Positions 6,906-14,347 of a stretch of DNA of 17,193 bases are shown here, in pieces. The notes below the pieces were generated by a model that was not told the DNA's origin, ran no database searches, and worked only from the letters and a program-made list of their open reading frames with translations. This DNA is from Pseudomonadota bacterium (GTDB lineage Bacteria > Pseudomonadota > Gammaproteobacteria > Arenicellales > UBA868): contig JABJIU010000062.1 of NCBI GenBank assembly GCA_018661145.1, forward strand, positions 1 to 17,193, given 5' to 3'. The position numbers and the translations under genes were made by a program. How positions within the stretch are numbered: the stretch's first letter is position 1; the number at the start of each line of letters is the position of its first letter.

Positions 6906-7963
6906 TGGCCAGTCTGTACTCACTCGCACGACCTCTGCTTTTCCAGGTTGATCCCGAGACGGCCCATCGATTCACCCTCGCGGCCATCGGGATACTCGGG
7001 CGTATCCATCCCATTAATCAATATGTTGCCGACGTATGCCGGGGATCACTGCCAGCAATTCCCGTCGAAGCTATGGGCCTTGCTTTCCCAAATCCCGTAG
7101 GCCTTGCAGCAGGACTCGACAAACATGCGCAGGCTGTCGACGGACTGGCCACTCTGGGGTTTGGGTTTCTCGAACTGGGTACCGTGACACCTCTACCGCA
7201 AACCGGAAACCCCCGGCCGCGCATGTTTCGACTAACCAGAGCACAGGCCCTGATTAACCGGATGGGCTTTAACAGTGAGGGTCTCAATCAGTTCCTTTTC
7301 AGACTGGGTCAGCACCAGCAACAGGCCATCATCGGCATTAACCTTGGTCGTAATGCCACCACCGAAAACAAAGACGCTTGGCGGGACTACCTGACAGGCC
7401 TGCGTGCGGTATACCGCATCGCCGACTACGTAACGATAAACATCTCTTCGCCCAATACCGAAGGGCTTCGGGATCTGCAGGAGCATAACACTCTGGATCA
7501 GTTACTCCAGCAATTGAAAGACGAGCAGCGTCGACTGGCAGATCTGCACAGTAAGTACACACCCATCGCGGTGAAAATTTCACCTGACCTGGATACGGAT
7601 GCGATCGGGCGTATAGCCGAGGTGCTGACCCATCGTGGCATCGACGGGATTGTGGCTACCAATACCACCACCACCCGGCCACTGGATTCAGGCATATACC
7701 CCCAGGCTTCGCAGACAGGTGGCTTGAGTGGTGCACCATTGGCGACCCTTTCACATCGCATAATCAGTGAGCTCAGGCAGCATACACCGTCCAATTTTCC
7801 GATCATCGGCGTCGGCGGTATTGTAGATGCCGCATCCGCCCAAGCTGTCCTCTCTGCGGGGGCAACTCTGATTCAGCTATATAGCGGACTCATTTACCGT
7901 GGCCCTGCCCTGGTGCGGGAAATACTGAAGGCCCTTGAGGCGACAGATACCACCGGTCGCTAA
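6905..7963 (+). CDS. pyrD: Dihydroorotate dehydrogenase (quinone), class 2
   Basis: FMN enzyme that oxidises dihydroorotate to orotate in pyrimidine synthesis, passing electrons to membrane quinones. 352 residues. The N-terminal amphipathic helical region (about 1-40, SLARPLLFQVDPETAHR) is the membrane-docking segment found only in class 2. FPNPVGLAAGLDKH binds FMN. The catalytic serine is Ser182, the second serine of NISSPNTEGLRDLQ, equivalent to Ser175 in E. coli. VATNTTTTR and the FMN phosphate-binding VGGIVDA plus LIQLYSGLIYRGP complete the barrel. The ATG overlaps the preceding stop by one base (TGATG), suggesting translational coupling. Because class 2 enzymes feed electrons into the quinone pool, the product ultimately depends on respiratory oxidases such as the one encoded downstream on the other strand. 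Confidence 0.96.
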   Translation: MASLYSLARPLLFQVDPETAHRFTLAAIGILGRIHPINQYVADVCRGSLPAIPVEAMGLAFPNPVGLAAGLDKHAQAVDGLATLGFGFLELGTVTPLPQTGNPRPRMFRLTRAQALINRMGFNSEGLNQFLFRLGQHQQQAIIGINLGRNATTENKDAWRDYLTGLRAVYRIADYVTINISSPNTEGLRDLQEHNTLDQLLQQLKDEQRRLADLHSKYTPIAVKISPDLDTDAIGRIAEVLTHRGIDGIVATNTTTTRPLDSGIYPQASQTGGLSGAPLATLSHRIISELRQHTPSNFPIIGVGGIVDAASAQAVLSAGATLIQLYSGLIYRGPALVREILKALEATDTTGR

Positions 7964-7978
7964 CTGGTCAACACCAAC

Positions 7979-9298
7979 ATGGCAAGCAGGCATTCCAACC
8001 CACTCCTCCATCTCAATGACCAAGATGGAAGCTATCCGCCATCCTGGTACGCAGCTACAGCCACCGGTATTCCAAAAACGCAGTCACTACAGGGTGACCA
8101 TCGTTGTGATGTTGCCGTCATCGGCGGCGGCTTTACCGGCCTCTCGGCTGCCCTGCACCTTGCCGAGCGTGGATACTCGGTGCGTCTGCTCGATGCCCAC
8201 CGCATCGGCTGGGGTGCGAGTGGCCGCAACGGAGGCCAGGTCGGCACGGGGCAGCGCGTCGCCCAGGATGAACTCGAGCAAAAAGTAGATAGCAGCCTTG
8301 CCCGTGATGCCTGGCAAATCGCCGAAGAGGCCAAGGGGCTGGTCACGGACCTTATTGCCCGGCACCAGATTCCCTGTGATTACCGGAGAGGGTCGATTCA
8401 TGCCAACCACCGGCGTCGCTACGATGATCACTCCCGACGGTTTGTCGACCTGCTCAACGAAAGATACGACTACGATGAGATCCGGTATGTACCACCGGAT
8501 GAAATGCAGGCCCTGGTCGGTTGCAAAGGCTATTCCGCCGGCACGCTGGATATGGGCGCGGGCCATCTACACCCGCTCAATTACGCGCTGGGTATTGCCC
8601 GAGCCGCAATGACTGCTGGCGCAGTGTTATTTGAGAACTCCGAAGTCACTCACATAGACACGGGAGATCCGGTACGCCTTTACACAGCTCAGGGCTCTCT
8701 GACTGCACGATATGTACTCTACGCGTGCAACGGCTATATCGGTTCGCTCGAGAAATCTATCGGCCGGCGCGTAATGCCGATTAATAACTACATCATTGCA
8801 ACCGAACCGCTGAATGATGAGACCGTCCGCGGACTCATTGCCAACGGTGCCTGTGTGTCGGATTCGCGCTTTGTGGTCAATTACTTCCGATGCTCGGCGG
8901 ATAACCGAATGCTTTTTGGTGGCGGTGAAAGTTACGGTTACCGTTTCCCCAGAGATATCAAAACCTTTGTGCAAAGGTACATGCTCAAGATTTACCCGAA
9001 CCTTAAAGACACGAAAGTGGAGTATGGCTGGGGCGGCACGCTAGCCATTACCATGTCACGCTTACCCTATTTTCAGCGTCATAGTGCGAACATCTTCTCA
9101 GCATCCGGCTACTCCGGCTCGGGAGTTGCGCTTGCCACCGGCGCCGGCGCCATGCTTGCGGAAGCGATCGATGGCGTAGCCAGCCGGTTCGACGTCATGA
9201 ACCGTCTTCCAACACCGTCCTTTCCCGGAGGCAGCGCCCTTCGATCTCCGTTGCTCGCGCTCGCGATGACCTGGTTCGCAATACGCGACCGACTTTGA
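7979..9298 (+). CDS. FAD-dependent amine oxidoreductase, PuuB/OrdL-like (DAO family)
   Basis: 439-residue flavoprotein of the D-amino acid oxidase fold. The dinucleotide-binding motif is CDVAVIGGGFTGLSAALHLA (GGGFTG at 49-54), followed by WGASGRNGGQVGTGQR, the pattern typical of gamma-glutamylputrescine oxidase (PuuB) and its relatives. GTLDMGAGHLHPLNYALGIA, YVLYACNGYIG and the C-terminal FAD segment SASGYSGSGVALATGAGAML also fit. PuuB oxidises gamma-glutamylputrescine in putrescine degradation, but this family covers several amines and amino acids, and no putrescine ligase, aldehyde dehydrogenase or amine transporter is nearby, so I leave the substrate open. There is no signal peptide or obvious membrane helix. 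The start ATG lies 15 bases after pyrD with no strong Shine-Dalgarno. The gene probably rides on the purB-pyrD transcript; it converges with the DUF938 gene 41 bases on. Confidence 0.82.
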   Translation: MASRHSNPLLHLNDQDGSYPPSWYAATATGIPKTQSLQGDHRCDVAVIGGGFTGLSAALHLAERGYSVRLLDAHRIGWGASGRNGGQVGTGQRVAQDELEQKVDSSLARDAWQIAEEAKGLVTDLIARHQIPCDYRRGSIHANHRRRYDDHSRRFVDLLNERYDYDEIRYVPPDEMQALVGCKGYSAGTLDMGAGHLHPLNYALGIARAAMTAGAVLFENSEVTHIDTGDPVRLYTAQGSLTARYVLYACNGYIGSLEKSIGRRVMPINNYIIATEPLNDETVRGLIANGACVSDSRFVVNYFRCSADNRMLFGGGESYGYRFPRDIKTFVQRYMLKIYPNLKDTKVEYGWGGTLAITMSRLPYFQRHSANIFSASGYSGSGVALATGAGAMLAEAIDGVASRFDVMNRLPTPSFPGGSALRSPLLALAMTWFAIRDRL

Positions 9299-9339
9299 TT
9301 CAACAACCCGTGCGGTTCCGATAACCCCGGTAACAGAAA

Positions 9340-9954
9340 CTATTGCTGTGCAACACGCCTAAAGCAAATTGAGCGGTTATTGGCCGGCATCGGAATATCA
9401 TCATCAAGAACAAAACCCTGATCCTGTGCGACCTGGGTGAGGTCCTCGAAGTTTCGGATACCACTCGCAGGGTCGCGCGCTTTCAGCCATTGATCAAACT
9501 GCACGTTGCTGGGCTCAAGCGGTCGGTCCGCATATCGATAAGGCCCGTAGAGATAAATCCCCTGCTCTGGCACGAGAACATCCCTTGCCGCCGCAAACAA
9601 CTGGCACGCACCCTTCCAGGCAACGATGTGTAAAGTATTGATACAGACGATCGCGTCAGCCTGAGGCAGTTTCAGGTTATCTGACAGAAGGTCCAGGCTG
9701 ATCGGCGCAAGGCAGTTATCGCCCGCTTCTTGCCGCCAGAGGGATATCCCTTCGAGATTCTCCTGCAAATCGCTCGGAAGCCATTCGAGATCTGGAAAAA
9801 CAGACGAAAAATAGGCTGCATGCTGTCCGGTTCCACTACCGATCTCTAATACCCTTCCACGCTTGGGGAGGCACTGTCGTAAAACCGCAAGGATAGGTTC
9901 CCGATTCCGATCACAGGCGATGGCGTAAGGCTTTTCCGGACTCGAACTATTCAT
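9340..9954 (-). CDS. DUF938 family SAM-dependent methyltransferase-like protein
   Basis: About 204 residues. The conserved opening KPYAIACDRNREPILAVLRQ is diagnostic of DUF938. It is followed by the SAM-binding loop GRVLEIGSGTGQHAAYF (motif I), LEWLPSDLQ (motif II region), CINTLHIVAWK, LYGPYRY and the C-terminal SGIRNFEDL and PMPANNRS. The fold is a Rossmann methyltransferase; the substrate of this family is unknown to me. The reading frame extends back to 10065, overlapping cyoE, but the conserved region begins immediately after the ATG at 9954, which I prefer; ATGs at 9987 and 9981 would add about ten unconserved residues. None has a clear Shine-Dalgarno. It is the last gene of the cox cluster in the same direction, starting 58 bases after the cyoE stop, and may simply be co-transcribed. 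Confidence 0.83.
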   Translation of the reverse strand: MNSSSPEKPYAIACDRNREPILAVLRQCLPKRGRVLEIGSGTGQHAAYFSSVFPDLEWLPSDLQENLEGISLWRQEAGDNCLAPISLDLLSDNLKLPQADAIVCINTLHIVAWKGACQLFAAARDVLVPEQGIYLYGPYRYADRPLEPSNVQFDQWLKARDPASGIRNFEDLTQVAQDQGFVLDDDIPMPANNRSICFRRVAQQ

Positions 9955-10012
9955 GGCAGTAGGTCCCCGGCCAGATGTCATACCCATCCGGCATCTGTAC
10001 GGTGCAATCCGG

Positions 10013-10951
<939 letters not shown>

Positions 10952-10986
10952 GACGGCGATGAATTATACGGGATCATCGAACCGGA

Positions 10987-11604
10987 CTAGCCGATGCGCG
11001 AGGCTCGCAGCAGTCGGCTGATATCTTTTCGCAGATCGGCAGGGTCACTCTGCACGGGGTAACTCATCATCAGATTGCCTAGCGGATCGACCAGAAAGAT
11101 CTTTGACGGCTGCTGGGTTAGCTCATCAGTCCGGGGGGCAAACTGTGAAAGGAGCTTTTCCCTTTTGGACGCATCTACGGCAAGCACCACAGTCTGAGGC
11201 ATCACAAGGCGGATCTGACTTAATGAAGGTAGTGAATCCGGATTCAGTGTCACCACTATCAGGCGAATCCGCTTATCGTTTTTTCCCTGACTCAAGCGTA
11301 CACGTCCTATCGCGTCACTCAACTGCTTACAGGAATCATTACAGTCATCGCCCACGAAGAAAAGATAAGTCCAACGGCCGAAGAATGAATTGAGATCGAC
11401 ACTGCCTCCGTCAGGTGAAATCATCTGCACATTAGCGAGGGGTCTGGGTGGATCGATCAGATCTCCCCGATTACGGAAGGTATCCGGCTTCCATAGCCAT
11501 GCTGCAATGACAGGCGACAAAAAGAGCGCCATCAGTGCAATCAGCATCCAGCGATTACGGATTTGTGTTGTCCGGGAAACAGGGCCTGGGTTGGGGTCAT
11601 TCAT
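10987..11604 (-). CDS. Membrane-anchored Sco-like/thioredoxin-fold cytochrome oxidase assembly protein
   Basis: 205 residues. A single N-terminal membrane anchor (about 19-38, LIALMALFLSPVIAAWLW) is followed by a periplasmic domain. LNSFFGRWTYLFFVGDDCND and SKIFLVDPLGNLMMSYP are the thioredoxin/Sco-type strands, and the cysteines form CX3C (Cys88 and Cys92), as in the copper site of Sco1/SenC. The Sco copper-ligand histidine, expected a few residues before the xFLVDPxG strand, is not there: that stretch reads LTQQPSKIFLVDP. It may therefore act as a thiol reductase or a non-copper variant. Genes of this type regularly sit between SURF1 and ctaA in cox clusters. Start chosen at 11604: AGGA lies 9 bases upstream and the ATG overlaps the SURF1 stop by eight bases (ATGAATGA), implying coupling. 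An upstream ATG at 11622 is less likely. Confidence 0.78.
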   Translation of the reverse strand: MNDPNPGPVSRTTQIRNRWMLIALMALFLSPVIAAWLWKPDTFRNRGDLIDPPRPLANVQMISPDGGSVDLNSFFGRWTYLFFVGDDCNDSCKQLSDAIGRVRLSQGKNDKRIRLIVVTLNPDSLPSLSQIRLVMPQTVVLAVDASKREKLLSQFAPRTDELTQQPSKIFLVDPLGNLMMSYPVQSDPADLRKDISRLLRASRIG

Positions 11605-12337
11605 CGATGTCATTCCTAACAAGGGTTCGCCTCGCTCTGATCTCGCGCCGAAGCATAGCGCCCACTACACCTGCAAATGCAAGCGCCATCCCGAACCACT
11701 GAACGGCATAGGCCTGGTGGCGCTTAACCGCCGTCCGGTCAGGTACTGGCCACACGCGGATAAACCCGGCCGGCTCATTCGGAGCAAGTCGGAAAACATA
11801 AGGATGGATTGCATAGGGTGCTGAATCAGCGAATGCCGAAAGATCGAGGTTCTGGCGCAGGATCGCATCATATGCTGGTGGATGGTCTTCTAGGGTGAAG
11901 GCACGCATAGGCTCAGTAAGGCGGCCGCTGATAGTTCGAACCCCTCGGGGAATGTCCGGACTCGGAAGGTCTTTTCTCGACCCTAAAAGCGGAATCCAAC
12001 CCCGATCAACCAGTATCCGCGTGCCGCCAGGATAGATGATAAAAGGTGTCAGCACATGAAAACCCGGCTGGCCCTGATATGTCCGGTTATCCCAGAGAAA
12101 CTGCCCCTGACTATCAAACCGGCCGTGCGCCTGGGCTGGAAAATTTGAGTGGCCAGGCTGCAGCAGGGTGCCTGTAATCTGGATCGGCACTTCGTTCGCC
12201 CGGACTGAGTAGCTGTCATACCAAACCTGCTTTTCCTCAGCACGTTGTAACTGCCAGATTCCCAATCCGATCAAAAACGCACATATGACTGCCACACCGA
12301 GTAACGCCAGGGGATGGGATATCCGTCGCCTCGACAC
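11597..12337 (-). CDS. SURF1 family cytochrome oxidase biogenesis protein
   Basis: 246-residue inner-membrane assembly factor, thought to help insert heme a into CoxA. It has the family's hairpin layout: an N-terminal TM helix (about 10-28) ending in the motif GLGIWQLQRAEEK, a large periplasmic loop, and a C-terminal TM helix (about 212-230). Loop motifs include HVLTPFIIYPGGTRILVDRG with WIP directly after, and the pre-helix HQAYAVQWFGMALAF, all typical of SURF1/Shy1. It lies downstream of coxC, separated by the antisense DUF2909 gene, and its stop overlaps the start of the Sco-like gene. The position between coxC and the heme synthesis gene agrees with its assembly role. Confidence 0.92.
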   Translation of the reverse strand: MSRRRISHPLALLGVAVICAFLIGLGIWQLQRAEEKQVWYDSYSVRANEVPIQITGTLLQPGHSNFPAQAHGRFDSQGQFLWDNRTYQGQPGFHVLTPFIIYPGGTRILVDRGWIPLLGSRKDLPSPDIPRGVRTISGRLTEPMRAFTLEDHPPAYDAILRQNLDLSAFADSAPYAIHPYVFRLAPNEPAGFIRVWPVPDRTAVKRHQAYAVQWFGMALAFAGVVGAMLRREIRARRTLVRNDIDE

Positions 12338-12364
12338 TTCAGTTCACCGAAAAAATCGGGGTTT

Positions 12365-12392
12365 TTGATAACATTACCACCATCCATACAAC
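12365..12392 (+). promoter_or_regulatory. Possible promoter of the DUF2909 gene
   Basis: TTGATA (12365-12370, 5/6) and TACAAC (12387-12392, 4/6) with a 16-base spacer lie just upstream of the plus-strand ATG at 12405, in the 67-base gap divergent from SURF1. The match is moderate. Transcription would leave only a short leader, and no Shine-Dalgarno is visible. Confidence 0.3.
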
Positions 12393-12404
12393 AGCGATTT
12401 TTCA

Positions 12405-12638
12405 ATGCTTGCGAAAACCGTAATCCTCATACTCTTGGCGGCCATGGTAATCAGCCTTGGCGCTGCCATGTTTTCAATGATGCGAGACAAAGGCCGCGGC
12501 ACTGGCACGGTGAAAGCGCTTACTTATCGCGTCGCCATCTGGGCATTTCTACTTTTGCTGATTGTTGCCGGGCTCTACACCGGAATCCTGAAGCCCGGTG
12601 GATCGCTCCAGCAGGCTTCCGTGCCGAGCCAACAATAA
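12405..12638 (+). CDS. DUF2909 twin transmembrane protein
   Basis: Small inner-membrane protein of 77 residues with two hydrophobic helices (about 4-24 and 42-64) joined by a short basic loop. MLAKTVILILLAAMVISLGA, MMRDKGRGTGTVKALTYRVA and FLLLLIVAGLYTGIL match the DUF2909 pattern (helix, RD, TV-ALT-RV, helix). Function unknown; genes of this family are recurrently placed between coxC and SURF1, so a role in oxidase assembly or stability is a reasonable guess. It is the only plus-strand gene in the cox cluster, converging with coxC and diverging from SURF1, so it needs its own promoter and interrupts simple read-through between the two halves of the cluster. The start is the only reasonable ATG, though without a Shine-Dalgarno. 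Confidence 0.82.
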   Translation: MLAKTVILILLAAMVISLGAAMFSMMRDKGRGTGTVKALTYRVAIWAFLLLLIVAGLYTGILKPGGSLQQASVPSQQ

Positions 12639-12653
12639 GCTTTTATCCTGAGG

Positions 12654-12697
12654 AGACCACAGAACTCGGCCCGAGGACTCGGCAGTGGCTATGGTCT
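12654..12697. terminator. Weak inverted repeat between the convergent DUF2909 and coxC genes
   Basis: AGACCACAG (12654-12662) pairs with CTATGGTCT (12689-12697) with one mismatch, enclosing a GC-rich loop of 26 bases that contains a smaller CTCG/CGAG pairing. It lies in the 70-base gap where DUF2909 and coxC converge, the expected place for a two-way terminator, but there is no run of T on either side, so it is only a candidate. Confidence 0.25.
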
Positions 12698-12708
12698 GCA
12701 GTAAAACC

Positions 12709-13587
12709 TTACAGGATATAAACGAAGATAAATAGACCGACCCAGACCGTATCGACGAAGTGCCAATACCAGGCAGCACCCTCAAAGCCGAAGTGCTCAT
12801 CCGGCTTGAAGTGTCCACGCAAACACCTTACCAGTATGACTGCAAGCGTTATAGCCCCTACCGTGACGTGAAAACCATGAAATCCCGTCAACATGAAGAA
12901 GGTCGCACCATAGACCCCCGAGCCTAGGGTGAGGCCGAGATGGTTGTAGGCCTCCATGTATTCCCCAACCTGAAAATACATAAACGCTGCGCCCAAGACC
13001 ACGGTCACAAACAGCCAGAAGTTGAGCGCACCCCGCTGATTCTTCTTAAGAGCCCAATGAGCAATCGTTAACGTGACACTCGAGACAAGCAGAATGACCG
13101 TATTGAGCAATGGAATTCCAAAAGCACCGATTGTTGAGAATTGTCCCGGTCCTACGTCGTGACTATCCGGGCCAATAAAGGTCGCTCCTGCGGGGCCTGC
13201 CGACGGCCAAGTTGCCTCGAAACCAGGCCATAACAACTCCTCTCCCGCAATCCAGGGCACGGACAGGACGCGGGTGTAAAACAGAGCGGCAAAAAATGCG
13301 CCGAAGAACATTACTTCGGAGACAATGAACCAGCCCATGCCCATTCGAAACGACGTATCTACCTGGGCATCATAGCGTCCGGCCTCGCTCTCTACCGCAA
13401 CTTGACCAAACCAGGCACAAAGCATCAGGACGATAATCACCGCCCCCGCGATCATTAGCCACGGCCCCGGGGGGAGATGATGCAGTTTCAAAATGAATCC
13501 TAGCGCGAGCAGAAACAAGCCCATTGAGGTAATCGTGGGCCACTTGGTCGGATCGGGCAGATAGTAACCGCCGTGTGCTGCACTCAT
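12709..13587 (-). CDS. coxC: Cytochrome c oxidase subunit III
   Basis: Subunit III of the aa3-type oxidase, 292 residues, seven TM helices; it carries no redox centre but stabilises the active site during turnover and helps proton uptake. The start HGGYYLPDPTKWPTITSMGL, the helix III region MGMGWFIVSEVMFFGAFFAA with its conserved glutamate, QVGEYMEAY, the GVYGATFFMLTGFHGFHVTV segment and the C-terminal AAWYWHFVDTVWVGLFIFVY are all standard for the family. A roughly 45-residue loop after helix III (about 108-150) is usual for bacterial forms. GAGG 9 bases before the ATG supports the start. It follows ctaG after 63 AT-rich bases and converges with the DUF2909 gene. Confidence 0.96.
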   Translation of the reverse strand: MSAAHGGYYLPDPTKWPTITSMGLFLLALGFILKLHHLPPGPWLMIAGAVIIVLMLCAWFGQVAVESEAGRYDAQVDTSFRMGMGWFIVSEVMFFGAFFAALFYTRVLSVPWIAGEELLWPGFEATWPSAGPAGATFIGPDSHDVGPGQFSTIGAFGIPLLNTVILLVSSVTLTIAHWALKKNQRGALNFWLFVTVVLGAAFMYFQVGEYMEAYNHLGLTLGSGVYGATFFMLTGFHGFHVTVGAITLAVILVRCLRGHFKPDEHFGFEGAAWYWHFVDTVWVGLFIFVYIL

Positions 13588-13650
13588 GTGTTGCGTCCTC
13601 GTTTGTATGAATATTTTAATAGAAATTGTTATCAGTCAGTTCAGTAATAC

Positions 13651-14205
13651 TCAGGAATTAGCTGGCACGATGTTTTTGGCTGGATACACTGCGTACGACA
13701 ATGTAATCGTTTTGACTTCCTCTGGCAGTGCGGGATCCACCACGAAGGTTACTGGCATGACTTTACTCTCTCGCGGTGCAAGTTCCTGGCGGGTGAAGCA
13801 GAAGCACTCCGTCTTTCTAAAATGCCGCGCAGCACGCGCCGGCGAAACACTCGGCACTGCCTGTCCAGCAGACCGGCTGTCAGTCAGACTGTGGGCAGCG
13901 TAGGTCACCGTCGTCGCTTCACCGGGGTGAACCTTAAGGCGTACGATCTCTGGGCGATCAACCCGCCACGGTATACCGCTTACATCGACCGCAAACTCCA
14001 CAGTGACCGTCCGAGAGCGGTCGATCTCAAGTGGTTTCGCGCTTACCTCTGAGAGCGTTGCGCTTTTTCCATTAAGGCCGGTGATCTCACAAAAAATATC
14101 ATATAGGGGTACCAGGGCGTATCCGAAGCCAAACATACCGAGTACCCACAGTGAGAGCCAGCCCACGACTCGGCGGTTGCTCTTTTGTCGGGAAGATTTA
14201 CTCAT
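13651..14205 (-). CDS. ctaG: Cytochrome c oxidase assembly protein CtaG (Cox11), copper delivery to CuB
   Basis: 184-residue membrane-anchored periplasmic protein that supplies copper to the CuB site of subunit I. One N-terminal TM helix (about 13-33, VGWLSLWVLGMFGFGYALVP) leads into LYDIFCEITGLNGK, where Cys39 is the conserved family cysteine. The immunoglobulin-like beta domain follows, with VEFAVDVSGIPW and the copper-binding CFCF motif (Cys134, Cys136) in KTECFCFTRQ. The closing DPALPEEVKTITLSYAVYP is also standard. Between about 107 and 125 there is a Ser/Ala-rich stretch (SRSAGQAVPSVSPARA) where other members have a shorter AxPSxxP segment. It sits between coxA and coxC, its usual place. 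The ATG at 14205 has no clear Shine-Dalgarno, and the small gene upstream ends 21 bases before it. Confidence 0.94.
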   Translation of the reverse strand: MSKSSRQKSNRRVVGWLSLWVLGMFGFGYALVPLYDIFCEITGLNGKSATLSEVSAKPLEIDRSRTVTVEFAVDVSGIPWRVDRPEIVRLKVHPGEATTVTYAAHSLTDSRSAGQAVPSVSPARAARHFRKTECFCFTRQELAPRESKVMPVTFVVDPALPEEVKTITLSYAVYPAKNIVPANS

Positions 14206-14226
14206 CGCTGTCGATAAACCTTGGGC

Positions 14227-14340
14227 TTACAGAAAATACTTGACGATGCTCCAGGTAAAGACCGCGACAGCGAATACCGCTAATACCGTCACGGTCTTTC
14301 GGATACCTGCTCTTTGAGCATTATGTTCCACAGTCGTCAT
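14227..14340 (-). CDS. 37-residue single-TM protein between coxA and ctaG (candidate cytochrome oxidase small assembly protein)
   Basis: A short frame with ATG at 14340 and TAA at 14229-14227. The product has a polar, basic N-terminal half (TTVEHNAQRAGIRKTV) followed by one hydrophobic helix (about 18-32, VLAVFAVAVFTWSIV) and ends in KYFL. It begins 7 bases after the coxA stop and ends 21 bases before ctaG, on the same strand, filling what would otherwise be a 142-base gap. Very small single-TM proteins annotated as cytochrome oxidase small assembly proteins are known at this position in other proteobacterial cox clusters, and the basic-then-hydrophobic layout fits. The only upstream purine stretch, GAGGTG, is rather distant and lies in the coxA end, so coupling to coxA termination is plausible. 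Homology is inferred from position and layout. Confidence 0.65.
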   Translation of the reverse strand: MTTVEHNAQRAGIRKTVTVLAVFAVAVFTWSIVKYFL

Positions 14341-14347
14341 GAGTCGT

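Noticed and set aside
9299..9339. Bidirectional terminator between the convergent oxidoreductase and DUF938 genes
   Set aside because: Only a 4-bp AACC/GGTT pairing is visible, without a T run; too weak to call.
12350..12366. CCGA-AAAAA-TCGG hairpin followed by Ts as a terminator
   Set aside because: Only a 4-bp stem, on the plus strand where no gene ends; better read as upstream sequence of the DUF2909 gene.
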